Assembly: GCA_038380795.1 (NCBI GenBank)
Contig: CM076270.1
Span: forward strand, 16,341,001 to 16,405,000
Source: Pyrocephalus nanus
Lineage: Eukaryota; Chordata; Aves; Passeriformes; Tyrannidae
Reading direction: 5' to 3'
Length of the DNA: 64,000 nt
In this document: positions 33,068-45,369 of the stretch, piece by piece
Numbering within the stretch: the stretch's first letter is position 1
How the letters are laid out: every line of letters starts with the position of its first letter
Notes under the pieces: generated by a model
Database searches by the model: none
What the model was told of the DNA's origin: nothing
What the model saw: only the letters and a program-made list of their open reading frames with translations
Made by a program: the position numbers and the translations under genes

Positions 33068-36000
33068 ATTCCTCTCACACTGTCGCTACCTGAGCCCTCT
33101 ACCAATACCTGCACCGCCCCTCAGACGTGTACAGTGGAAGGTGTGAGCTGTAATAGTGCTTTGGTAAAATCAGTGTTGTTACTTGCTATACTTTAAATAT
33201 AAATATTTTGCTGTTCTCAGGATAACGTGAAACCCTTGTAGCATCACTCTCCTACCCCTGACTTACTTCCACTGTACCAACCAGGCACAAGGCTCAGTTC
33301 AGTAAGTGCAGAACATTTACACACAGCACACTTGCTGAAAGCAATTCTGAACATGAAACAACAAAAGAAATTTCTGCTAATTATTCTGTGATATTTGGTA
33401 TAACAACCCCCATTTATTGCCTGTAAATATGTTCATTGCAGTGAATCTGAAAAAGAAAACTAAGAGGACTGTACAGTATCAGAGGTAATTAATTTTTAAA
33501 AGGTGATAGGTTTGGGGGGGTTGAAGGGCTTTTTGAAATGTTGGCTCAAATATAACAATAGGAATGAACAGACTGTAGTTTCTGTTTGAATGTTTCTTGT
33601 TAGGAATCTGTTTTTGTAGCAGAAAACAAATATTCTCCATCAACTTCACTGGCAGCTTTATCTCTCTGTAATACACAGACAAGACATATTACACTGAAAC
33701 AGCATCCAAAGGCCAATTCAAGGATAACACACACACCAGATGCTCAATTTTAGGGTTTATTTCATCTGCTAACATTCATTCTTGATCTAGACAAAACAAT
33801 TTTGATGATTTTTAATTCAATTTTTCTTGTGGAAGAAAAAAAACATTTTAACACTTTTTGTAAGATGTCATAAATAAATATATAAAGCTTTAAGTGTTAC
33901 TTGGCTCAAGTTAAAATTTGCCTTTTATTTTTTTGTTGTTTTTAAGTTCCTGAAGTGGGGGGAAAAAGTGCAAACCATACACATTCAGCTCAAGGGAATG
34001 ACTCCAGCCACAATCACTTTCAGAGAAGCTGAATCTGTTTGATCTACAGTATGGAGGATGGAGGGTAGGTGGGGAACGGTTGTATTTTTTTACCCTCAGT
34101 CACACAACTCCTAGAAGAACTGAGTTCCTTGGTAGGTAAAGCACACAAAAAAGAGGAGAGGAAGAAAAAGAAAATCCTGCCTGCATTGCCCCTTCCCTGC
34201 TCTGTGCAGATTGTGCAGCAGAGAGGAAAGAAGAGACAATATAAGCAAAGCCTCAGATGAAAAGAAATTACAACTGAAAATAAAATCAGATACCAGTAGA
34301 GATGGAGAAAAATCCTGTGGCTATTGTGTGTTTGCCTGGCAGACTACACATAAACACAGAGGAAGTTCACGTTGAGAGAGGGGAGGATTTTTGTCTTGTC
34401 CTTATGAAAAAAAAATTAAAAGGGGCAATAAAAATAAGTTAAATCATATTCCAATATGTACAAAACAAATCATGCTCAGTAAACCATTTGAATATAAAAT
34501 TATTCATTATAGTACAACTCTCTCCATCCAGTCTGCAGACCTGACACCTGGGGGAAAACGGGGAGGGGGAGTTGTGGGGCTTTGAGGAGACAGACTCATT
34601 TGCAAATCTTGTGTTTTTTTCAGCTTGCATGGCTAAGAATTAACAGAGAAAAGTGCCTGCAGCTGGGATGACACAGGCTTTAACACCCACGTGCTTATCC
34701 AGGCTGCACTCACCTTGGCAGAACTGCTGTGGCTGGGGCAAGACAAACAGCCACGGAGAGCTGGGACTGTGCACAGGCATGAGCTCTGCTGCGTCCTGCT
34801 TTACCTCAGCTGCTGCTCACTGACCTGTGCTCTAAAGGCTCGGCTCTACTCCTGATCAGGCAGAGAATCCCGTGTTCACTTCTGCCTCTGGAACACGATC
34901 TGCTAACATTAGTGAAAAAAAGAACAAAAAGAGGACACAGCCCGTCCTGTAATTTGAATCCAGCAGGTAGAGTCACTTGCATTCCAAGCTATAGCCCTGG
35001 GAATACAACATTTAGCATAGCTTGGGTGGTGAATTCCTGTAGCGTTACCCTTTTTTGTGACGTTTGGAAAATTCTGTGGGACAGGAGGGGTTCTGAGTGA
35101 CACCACCAGCAAGAAGCTGGAGATGCTTTAACTCCAGATATGAATCTGGGCCAGGCCCTGTGCTGTAATGTTAATTATTACCTCCTGTAGCTGTCCAGTG
35201 ATCTCTATGAAGTGACTTAATGGGCTCAGAATGAAAACTTCCTAATTGTCTGTACTGCCACTGTGGTGTCCTCCTCCCTCCCTCATGCTCTCAGCAACTG
35301 CACTGCTCCTTTGTGCTCCAGCAGGACAGTCCTGGGAGAGAGGATACAAAAGCTTGTTGGGATCTTCATTATGCTGCTTCCATTGCCATCCCACTTTTGT
35401 AAATAAGGGACTATTGAGTGCAAAAACATCAATCCGAAGTGCTTCACATTTATTCCAAAATGCTGGGCATGAAGGGAGAAATTCAGACAAGCCAGAAATT
35501 CACAATGATCCTTTGCTGAATTTTTTTTTTTGTTTATGACTTTGAACCCTATGATAGTCTGGGTTGGCAACCTTACCAGTCAGCCCTGCATTTTGTGACC
35601 CAGGCAAGGTACAAGATGGCACTTGATTGACTGGAAAAACTTTGGAGAAGGCAAACTCCTTCAACAGAGGAATGGGATGAGGCAAATCAGCAATAAAAAG
35701 TTTTCTTCAGCAACCACACCCACCAAGTTTAGGTGATTAAAAGCAAAGAAGATCTTAGCACTGCAGCATGCCTTGGCCTTTCCACCTGCCAGAGCAGGAA
35801 TGGAGTCTGCTGGGAAATGTACATCCCTTCTGTGGATGTACAGGGTCAGCACAGTGCAAGATGGCAGAGCCCAGGGCCCATCTGTGGCCCGGTACCTGAG
35901 AACTGCCTGCCCAAACTGCTCACACTAACACTGCTCAGAAACATCTTATACAGCCCCAGCTTCTGTAGAGGCTTTCCAGGGGGTATCCCTGGAACCAAGG

Positions 36001-38618
36001 CAGAAATGCTGTGGGATGGACAAACATCCAACTAGGTAAAATCTGCATTGAGGGGGAGCTGCCTCACCAACTCCCTCAGAGGTTGCAATGGTGCACTCAG
36101 CACTCCCAGTGCTCACCTAACCTGACCTGGATCACGGTGCACTGACAAAGCCCCCCTGGAGAAACACTTCTTGTAGTGAAGATGATCTTGGTGTGTCTGT
36201 AAGTCACAGGAAAAACACTTTGGAAGAAAGGGGCAGATATTGAACAAGAATGTACTATCTGGCCACTACTTCTGCCGGAGTGCCTTAAAGATGTTGGTCT
36301 CCATTAATTTTAAAACTACACACGCATTTTCCATGTTATTGTAGCATCAAATTATCAATCCTAAAAATAAAAGAAATAGTACCACTTCAAACTGTGGTAC
36401 ATATAAACCACAAAAAACTACATTCACATTATGTTAAAAAAGTTCCCTTGAACCCACTAAAGGAGGAAGATAGTGCCAGGTACATCCTGCAACCTGTGCT
36501 CTGGCACGCAGCACTTGGAATAAATTAATGCATGGCCTACAGCCATCACCAGATCAGCACAACAGCCAGGGTGAGGGATGGCTTTTGGGTCATTCTCTTC
36601 CTTTCCATTATTTAGGATCTGTTTCAAAATGCCCTATACTTTTCATACTTTGGAGCACCTTTTTTAGAGTCTGTAAATTTGTTATTCCCAACGTACAGGT
36701 GGAAAAACTGAGGCATTTGTTGGGTGCAGGATTTAAATCTAGAAACTTCTGCCTCAGTGCTTAAGTGAGGTTAGCCCTCCTTTTGTGGGTTGAAGTAAAA
36801 CTGTTAACAAGACAGTTTTCAATACAGTTTCATTACTTTTGCTTGTTACCGCAATATATTACAAAGAAAATATTGGAACGAGGTCTTCTACTGACATGCT
36901 TTTAAGGTCAGAGGCTGCCTCTGATTTAGACAACCCTGCAGACAGATCCATTAACATCCAGCTGGTAACTCAGAGCCTGTAACACAGAAACAGCTCAGGC
37001 AGACACGGCCTAATCACGACACGGTCCCGACAGCGCAAGGCGAACAGGGATCAGCTGCAGTAACCACTTGTGTGTTAAGGATCCGGAACGCAGGACGCAC
37101 AGTGAAACGCCTTGGGGGGAAGCTGGAAACTCTGCACATAAACAGTTGCTTTTTATACCTTGTGTATTGGTTTTGTGGGTAAACAGCCTGAAAAGCTGCA
37201 TTTTTAAAATACAAATGTTTTCTTTAGTTACAGCAACACATAAAAGTGCTGGGAACGAGCAGACACAGCCTCTCCCAGTCTTGGAATTAAGAGATGAGCA
37301 AATGGAGTTGTAATACCTTCTGCCCCCAAGCCAACCACCAAATACTACTTCATTTTGCTTCCCAATTTTCATCTGGGAGGAAACAGGGGCCATTTTGTGG
37401 CAGAAGCACTGACACAACCTTAAAGACATCGACACCACTAGCACATTCTGGTACCAGCTGAAGGCGTGAGTAATAACGTCCCACTGTGCCTGCAGACAGG
37501 GGAGCATGTGCTTGAGCACTGCAGCAGCAGCAGGATACAGACCTGACCAAAATCCATCTGAAATCAATAGGAAAGACATCCTTTGACTTTGGTAGACTTT
37601 GGCTCAGGGCTTTAACAGGGTTGTAATTGAGCCCAAAGTGCTGTTTGTATTTTCTGTTCTCAAGTTTTCAGTCGTCTTTACTCTTCTGGAGAAGAACATC
37701 TCCAAAAAGTAAGGTACATCCCCCAGGGTGTGCACAGAAGAACAAAGCCCCTCTTTTGCAAAACTCAGTCTGAATTTGAAACTGTTGGAAACAGTGTACA
37801 CAGAGGCAGAGAGAGAATTAAAATACAAACCAAGCAGCACATCAGTGGATTTGTGTGATGGGAAAGGGACGCTGTAAAAATGACATGTTAAAGTTGAATG
37901 CATCAGCTCTCTGCCTCTCCTCCAGTGATTTCAATGCCATATTTGATTTGCAGTTAACATGGCCTTTGAAAATCAAATCATATTCCATTTGGTTCAGGTT
38001 TGCCCTAAACAATAGCTGGTTCAGGTCTTACAGTCTGAGCAATAACGGGGTGAGACACGAACCAGGCAAAAACTACTTCATTTCCATGCTTTCAGCCAAA
38101 CAGAGAAGTGCTTGCAACAGCAAAAAAATAAGCCATACTTTAATTTGGTGAGTGGGAAGAGGAATTAGAGAAGTCATTGTTGTTCTGTGACTCAAAAGTC
38201 AGTAAGCAGAACCTGGTTAGACTGTCCCCATACTGGAGGATTAAACTTACATGAGCCTCTAAAAAACAACATTGAAAGAGAAAGAGTTCTGCTTTGAGAG
38301 TGGTCTGAGACTAAAAAAACATTATCCATGATTCTCCTTTCCAGTTTTATGAACACAGCTCGTTCATTTAAAGTAAGAGCTGCAGAACAGGCACCCTGCC
38401 AAAAGACAATGTGCACCGTGTCATAATTAATTCAGACCCATAGTCAGAAATTTTCACAGCTCTGGAAGAGAGCTCCATCCTGTTCCCACTTAAATCAGTT
38501 CTACTGACTTCACTGGAAGCAAGCTGATGCCCATTATCTCTTGATAAAAGCAAGTAAAAATAACTATAAAAATACAGATAGGGTACATCTGTATGCTTAT
38601 TCTGGGTCAGTATTTCAC

Positions 38619-38642
38619 ATATAGCACATATATGTGCTATAT
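38619..38642. repeat. Perfect 24-bp palindrome
   Basis: The left half is ATATAGCACATA and the right half is its exact reverse complement, with no spacer. Short direct repeats of TATTTCACATA lie on both sides (38611 and about 38648). If transcribed it could form a hairpin; in DNA, a small cruciform. Confidence 0.85.
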
Positions 38643-39467
38643 ACACATATTTCACATAGCAACAAACAAAACAAAATCACGCCCTCATCACGTTCCCATT
38701 AATGGCTGATCATTTGCAGGATCTTCCTGGAACCTTGTTGTGCAGATTTATGAGGGAGTGTTTAAATTCATCTTCCTTTTCCTTAGTATGTAGGATGGGG
38801 TTTTCATGTGCTGTTAACACATAATACTGATGACGGCATGAGCAGCACTGGTGTAGGGTGACAGGATGGTATGTGAGTGCATGTTTGAGCCTATGAGGAA
38901 TTTGGTTGGCTTTTACATTGTTTTGGGACCCATCTGGGAAACAAATGTGGGAGCTCCGTGCATGAATTCCCTGTTACTTTTGGGACGGAGTTGTGTCTGT
39001 AAATGTGATACCAGTGCAATGTATCAAAACCACTGTGCTAAGTACATATCCCAGGCCACAGTCAATTTGCTTTAATGTTTCTCATCCTCTAGCTATTTTT
39101 CTTTTTCCTCTGTTTTCATGGTGCTCTACTTTCTGGCAGTGCCTGCCAGCTGAAACACTGTGACTGCCTGTGTGCTCAGATCAGCCTGACAGGAGAGCAC
39201 ATCCTCAACTTAGTCACCATTATCAGTCACAAACAATGCAATTCCTATCCCGCCTCCCACACAAAAGAAAACCTCAGTTTCCTTGTTTTTAAATTATGTG
39301 TCTTTATATCGTTAATGCTCAGGGGATAAATAGGTTTTTAAAAAATCCTACTTCTGCCATTTGTGTTTGAACTGTGAGGATAAGAAACATTCTTCTGTAT
39401 TTGGCCTTACAAGTGGGTAACTGCATTTGTGCATTTTTCACCTCTGCATTATAATGTTGACCCCTTT

Positions 39468-39487
39468 TTTATTTTTATGTATTTATT
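39468..39487 (-). terminator. Candidate proximal polyadenylation signals for HS6ST1
   Basis: Two TTTATT words on the plus strand (39468-39473 and 39482-39487) read AATAAA on the minus strand about 200 nt after the HS6ST1 stop. Human HS6ST1 has a much longer 3' UTR, so these may be minor or unused sites. Confidence 0.35.
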
Positions 39488-39678
39488 GTTTTTTTTTAAG
39501 AATCTCATCGGTCTTGTAAGAAACAGTAAAAAGACCCTATGCTTAAGGAAGCAATCTATCTTCTGTTTTACAGACTTGCTTTTAAATAAAATATTTTTTT
39601 TGTTGTTTTTGTAATTTTACTTCCATGATCTCTTATATGGAAACCCTAGAATATCATTAATATAAAAGTCTGCCTAGG

Positions 39679-40387
39679 CTACCACTTCTCTATAATATGG
39701 CTCATGTAGTCCTCAGTGGGCAAACGTCCTTGCTCTTCGGTCTCTTCCTTGGGAAGTGCTTCATTGGACCGGTGAAGAAGCCTCTCTTCCCGATTCTTTA
39801 TCCTCTGCTCCATCCTCTCCAGCTGCCGTTTGTACTGGTAGCGCTGTTGGAAGAGGTCCTTTGCATAGTCATAGAGCTGCATGTCCAAGTCATTGAGCTC
39901 TTCGATCCTCCGGATGGTGTCATTGTCCACCTCCACCCCTCCTGCCCTGGTGCTGTTGTACTGCATAAAGGGCCGGATGAATTTCAGGTTGAAAGTTCTC
40001 TCAAACAGGTACTGAGTCTTCCTCTGGAACTCAGTCAGGCCGAAGAAGGCCATGTCTTTGAGGTTTTTTTTTGCGCTCTCCAGCAGGATCTGTGCTCGCT
40101 TGTTCTCCGGGATGAAGGACATGTTGTAGCAGCCCACTAAGCTCAAGTCAGCCAACATCCTCACCTGGCGGTTGTTGGCCAGGTTATACGGGCAATCCAT
40201 GAACTCCTGCAGCGTGCAGCCCGACCAGTCTGTGCCTTCATAGCACGAGGGCAGCTCTTCAGGAGTTGGTGTCCTGCCATCACACATGTGCAAGGAGGTC
40301 TTCCAGGTGGCTCCTCGTTGGACGTGACGCCATTCGCTGAGGTAACGAGATACGGGGTCTCTCAGCAGCGTGATGTAGTAGAATTTT
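39679..40387 (-). CDS. HS6ST1: HS6ST1 terminal coding exon: heparan sulfate 6-O-sulfotransferase 1 (C-terminal 235 residues)
   Basis: HS6ST1 is a Golgi type II membrane enzyme that moves sulfate from PAPS to the 6-O position of glucosamine in heparan sulfate, tuning growth-factor binding. The exon begins at a strong minus-strand acceptor (pyrimidine tract ending CCTTGTAG before 40387), completes a split arginine codon, and continues KFYYITLLRDPVSRYLSEW, the 3'-phosphate-binding part of the PAPS site. CDGRTPTPEELPSCYEG and DWSGCTLQEFMDCPYNLANN follow. Residues 88-90 (NMS), 144-146 (NST) and 155-157 (NDT) are possible N-glycosylation sequons. Residues 177-203 form a basic coiled-coil-like helix, and the C-terminus is TEDYMSHIIEKW, typical of HS6ST1 rather than HS6ST2 or HS6ST3. 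The stop is TAG at 39679-39681. The exon carrying the membrane anchor and 5'-phosphosulfate loop is not in the window. The frame is intact. Confidence 0.96.
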
Positions 40388-43300
40388 CTACAAGGGGAAG
40401 AGAAAACAGAATAAATATTCTGCTAGGAATAAGAAAGATGCTTGGCAAGCAGAAATCTGGTGTGGGCAGCAGAAAAAGGCGAGTAAATCACCATCCCAAC
40501 ATCCTTTCCACTGTATTCTTGGATTATTTTCTTGCAATATCTCAGGTGAAGGAGTTTGTGCAACATTAGACCTATGTTTTCCTTTCTCACAGCCCCACAT
40601 TTTAGCCTTGCCAAGTAATAACACTTTCACCAGGACATCCACTTCCAGCAACAGACTGCAATGTCAGAACAAATCATCAGGAGTGAACCAGTCTACCAAC
40701 TTCAGAGAACAACTGTGACTCCAGGGACTGCCTGGCCTTTCACACCAACTACTCCACGCCCTCTGCATCAGCCAGGACTTGCTCCACAGTACAGCCCAGC
40801 AGCCCATCTGTTTATGAGCTGGGCCTATCACTTTCACTTCATGCAGATGCTGACCAGGACACCTACTGCTTGATTGATCTGCTGCCGAGCTGGAATCTGG
40901 GAGTCTGCAGTGAGTAGCAGGGTAACATCACAGGAAAATAAGTGAAAAACAATGGGAAATCAGGAATGCAATATGCTTTGCAGAAAGAGAAGGCTAAGCT
41001 GACAACGAGCAATAGCAGCAATAATTTATTCCCACTTCAGCCAAACTGATATCACATCAAACAAACTTTGGATATACCTCTGACACATGAGACTAAAAAG
41101 AAAGAAAAGGCAAGACAATCAGGAAGAACACACATAGTGACACGGGGCATTCTTGCTGTTCCAAGTGTAATGAAGTCCCCAACAATTCAAACTGTCCCTA
41201 GAACTGAAAACATGACAGCTGTACAGAGAGCCTCCAGCTTCAGCCCACCTTGAGCCCAGAAAATGTTCTGGGATTGACAGTGGTGGCAGTTTGCAACAGC
41301 CCTCTCCAGACACAGGGAAATGGGTCTTTTCTTCCCTAATTACCAGTAACTTGGGACTAAGGAGTCTCTGTGCATTTCCAGAATGAGGAAATACCTGTCC
41401 CTGCTAAAGCTGGCAGGGAATTAAACCCACCTGTGGGTGGAAGGGCCTGTGTGACATCTTGCTTTGGCAGCTAACACCACATGCTACTGGAAATGTTTGA
41501 TATAGGGATGGTGGAGGATCTACTTCCCCATCAGAGGGGCATCTTTGGAATGCTGCTCCAGCTCACTGCCCTGACAGCATGGCTTGGGAACACTGAATGT
41601 GATGGCCATTGCAAGGGCACTGCACAGTTTTTTAAGGTAAAGAAAAGTATCCTGCTTTGGCTAGTTTTAAACCACTCATGTTTTCCTAGCACATTCAGTA
41701 TTATTCTTCCTAGTAGTAACCTAAATTATTGCAATAAGAGCAATTTAATTAAAAAAAAATACAACAAAGCCATTGCCCAGGAAGTCTGATATTAACAAAT
41801 GCTTGCTTTCCCAATTAATTACTAACTTGCTGAAGGGTTGTTCCAAAGCAGTCAATTTTGCTCTTTCCAACAATGGCAATGGATGTCCACTCTGGCTCCA
41901 GTTCCTCCTCCTCCTTCAGAACCAGGGCTGGTAAAACATTTGCTATTTTTGGAAACTTTTCCATCTCTTTTCAGGCTGTCTAGTAATACTGTCCAGTGCT
42001 GTCTGTGTACAGGGAGAGGGGAGGAAGAAGGGGAGCAGAGAAGAAAAGAGAAACACCATCCTTACATCTACCTCTTTTTCATTCCTTTGCCTTGCAGCCT
42101 GTAACGACTCCACTACCCTGACTGAGAGGCAGCCGTGATTTACACAGACTGAGCTAAGAAACCTCTAACAGATGGGGATAAAATATGACAGTGGAAGGAA
42201 AAGGAAGGCAGTGATGAACGCCAGATGTTCAAGTGACAGACATTGATGCTAAACACTACCAGCAGTTTTTGACTTGTGAACTGCAGTGGACTTTTTATTT
42301 ACACCAACATAATCCAAAGGTTGCATTCCCTGAGCAGGTTGAAGCCCATCATTATTTTGTGGCTTACAGAAGCAACTATGAGGTTCACCTAAGATTAGGG
42401 ACTCATTTGTGAGGTATCCAAAGACACGGGAGGAGCTGATTCCTGTCCAAACCTGCTGTCTATAAGAGTTTGGATAGGGAAAAAAGGAAGAATTAGCATC
42501 TGCATTTGGTAGACTGGGGAACCACAAATATTAAGTCAAATATACAATAATAAATATATTATTATAAATATAATAAATTCAAATGTGTGTTTGTGGCAGA
42601 GCTGGCACAAAACTGATTTCTGTAAGCCTGACTCCAGCTTATGTTCTCTTTGTCTCTGTTTAAATTTTAGGAGTAGATTAGTAAATCAGGTTAATAAATA
42701 TCATGCAAAGCTTCTGGAGTCCACTGAAATAGAGACATCTTGAACAGGACATGGATTGAAAAAAGCTTAAGGAGCAAGTATTTCTTTCTTCACACCTGCA
42801 CTATAAGAGTTACTACCTTAATTGAGGCGATACACTAGTAAATATTTTACCACGAGTGTCAGAGATTCATCTCAGAAAACACAGGAAAATAGGTTATATT
42901 TTTTTAAATTTTACTGATCTCTTTCCAGCTCTGTCACACAGAAAAGTGCTTGAAGGAAGGAGCTTGCCTCCTAACACAGAAATCAAATTTATCTTTGGAA
43001 ACTGGAATACAGGCAGTGGAACCAGGCCCCTGGAGGTACTTCAGGAAGCTTCCCCTGTGAGATATAAATAAAACTTAAAAAACCCCAACAAACAAACCCA
43101 GAGACTTTATAGCAAAAGAATAGTTTAAACTGCCTAAGTTGAGATGCACCATTGACACAGTGAAAGCTTCGCTCCCAAACTTGTATTGAGCTTTCTGGAA
43201 AGATATCAGTTTTCGAGGTGCAGATTCCCTCAGCTCTCAGGCAAGTGAACAGCACACCTTCAGGAAGACTGGGACCTCGGGAGCCAGAGATGTGCCACTT

Positions 43301-44911
43301 GGATGTCAGATGGATGACCATGCAGGTATTCACCCAGGGCACTTAAGAGGCTGAAGTTTCCATTCCCAAAGTGCAATATCTGGGAGTTGCTTTTAAGTTT
43401 GGAGAAAAGGTAGGTGACTCTAAAGCATCATCTATTAGCAGTGTTGTTAGGATTGTGAGCCAGACGGTCAGGGGAACTCTGTGCCAGCGTGGCTGAGAAC
43501 ACAGGCAGTGCCACTTGTCAGCAGGGGCTTCAAATTTACGAGGAACCACCTCAAGTTTGGCCATGCAATGCCAAGTCTCACTGGCCCTTCTGGACTAAAC
43601 AAGCCTGAGCAAGAAAAATGGGCATTCAGGTTAGTAAGGTATTTTAATTTTCTTCCCACATGAAGTGGGGCAGAACCTCATTAATGCTCTTGCAGGCTCC
43701 CTTTCTACCTACCATGGGGTTGTGATCCCCAAGGGGACAAAGACAAGCAGAAGCCAAAGTCACAGCTCTGCCTTTTCTTGCATTTCTGTTCCTGGCAGCC
43801 CCAACATGAAAATCCACCTGAAGCTCCCTGAGGCACTTTCAGAGTTGCAGCTCAGACCTGCATGCAAGCAGCACAGTTTTGTCCAAGAAAAGAATCCCTA
43901 GTGTATCTATTAAATAGAATAGAATTAAAGAATGCTTTTGATAAACAACCCTGTATTAGAACTGAAGTCTCAGGAAGAACAAAATCCAATATTAGAAAGG
44001 AAGGGCAATCTTGTGGCTGCAGTGCACAAATGAATTCAGGAAACTTCAGTTTAAGTGCCCCTTCTGTCAAAATTAGCCTGTGTGTCCCAGACAAATCTCT
44101 CTCTCTGCCCCTGTTTCCCATGTGTGAAGGGCTGACAATGTTTCCTTTGTCTGTTTTGGAAATTCAAAACATAACATCTTTTGGAGCCGGAGCCGTCTCC
44201 TTCCATGATTATGCAAAGCCCCTGTTTCAGCACGGATCGAGGTCAGAGGACAATAGTTAACTGAAGGCATATTTTCATGACACAGGCGTCAGAGGCACTG
44301 CTGCCCCACAGGATTCCCATCCCGACTTCTCCTTCCCACTCTCACAGAGCAGCACAAAGCAGCCTCAGTATTGCCAGCAGAGGTTTTTTTGCAGGGCCAC
44401 GCTGCAAATGCAGCCACTGAGCAGCCCTGAGTTAAAAATAACCCTTTCTTGTGTGGCTGAAGCCCCCTTTAATAATATTCTGTCTTAATTCCTGTAAGCA
44501 AGTTCCTCAGCTAATGAAGAGGAAATGCAAACCTTCTTCCTCTAAAAAAGCAATTCCTTCTCTTTTGCTAACAACCAGTCAACATAATTCTGCTAAAGTG
44601 ACAGATTCTAAAATATGATGCTATTATCTCTCTACATTTCCATGCCTTCCTACACTCTGATACACTTTTCTTACTTCTCACTGTTAGTCTCTAAAATCTG
44701 CCAAGAAGTGCTTATTTGACTGTGTAATCCCCTATTCTTTGCTATGCTTAAATGCTTCCCTCCCACACAGCCAAAATATTTTTTAATTTTTTTTTAATTT
44801 TTTTTTTTTTTTTTATTTCTACAGGTTCTTCACTGAGCTTTCAAGCATCTTTCACAGGAAAAGCAAAATCTATAACAAGTCCTTCTTGACTACTGTGATG
44901 GCCTTTCATCA
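40388..44911 (-). other. HS6ST1: HS6ST1 intron, 3' part
   Basis: Intronic by position, upstream of the terminal exon. No other HS6ST1 exon is found, in line with the two-coding-exon structure known in mammals. It contains an AT-rich patch at about 42,540-42,580 and, just before the LTR, a T-rich stretch. Open frames here are short and unsupported. Confidence 0.7.
44776..44818. repeat. T-rich tract
   Basis: Runs of T interrupted by AA (TTTTTTAATTTTTTTTTAA, then a T-run of about 18) over some 40 bp, ending TTTCTACAG. Simple-sequence DNA; the terminal TACAG resembles a splice acceptor but no exon follows. Confidence 0.75.
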
Positions 44912-45369
44912 TGTTGCCCGTAATGAGAACACAAACTAACAGAGTGTCAGTTTATGCGGTGCTTTATTCAGGGCCTGGGGTCCCTGTGGACTCCTGTCCC
45001 AAGACAGGTACCCCAAAGACCCACATTTTGAACGCATCTTTTATACTATTTTCCAAGCAAGGTTACATGATTGGTTTTACATTTCACAGGAGACATAGCA
45101 GTTAAACATAAACTTACATATCATTCAAATATTAATCCATTTACCTAACTGTAAACACCGTGTAATTAAATCCCACCACCAGATTACATCCTATCTCTAG
45201 TTGCAAATTTCTTTTGTTTGGTTCTGCCTGACTTATTGTTTCTTTTTGGTCAGCACAGCTTTAATGCCTAACCAGTCCCAACTTAGCTTCGGGCAAGCCC
45301 TGACTTGTCTCTGGCAGGGCCTTTTCAGGCTTATGCTCCAGGCAAACCTTGACCAAACTGCAACAATCA
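44908..45369 (-). mobile_element. Solo LTR of an endogenous retrovirus, with 4-bp target duplication
   Basis: The LTR proper is 44912-45365 (454 bp). It starts TGTTGC and ends GCAACA, a perfect 6-bp terminal inverted repeat with the standard TG/CA ends. ATCA directly precedes (44908-44911) and follows (45366-45369), a 4-bp target-site duplication. Read on the minus strand it has a TATAAAAG box (45045-45038) and, about 80 nt later, AATAAA (44968-44963), giving the U3-R-U5 order. A short hairpin, CCTGTC-CCAA-GACAGG, lies in the R part. No internal retroviral genes adjoin it, so the provirus was lost by LTR-LTR recombination. A 4-bp duplication is typical of gammaretrovirus-like (class I) elements; the family itself is not identified. 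Confidence 0.9.

Larger units (their letters stand above)
33068..39678. other. Region downstream of HS6ST1; possible 3' UTR, otherwise intergenic
   Basis: No coding gene is supported. On the minus strand this is the sequence immediately 3' of the HS6ST1 stop. Signals AATAAA on that strand occur at 39482-39487 and 39468-39473, and much further away at 33413-33418. The AT-rich, repeat-poor character of 33,350-34,000 would suit a distal 3' UTR, but a transcript reaching that far (over 6 kb) is not demonstrated. The 189-codon minus-strand frame at 37010-37579 has no recognisable domain. A 24-bp palindrome is listed separately. Confidence 0.45.

Noticed and set aside
37010..37579. 189-codon minus-strand frame downstream of HS6ST1
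   Set aside because: No domain, no splice context, ordinary composition; consistent with a chance frame.
39697..40140. 147-codon plus-strand frame
   Set aside because: It is the antisense shadow of the HS6ST1 terminal exon and has no family signature of its own.
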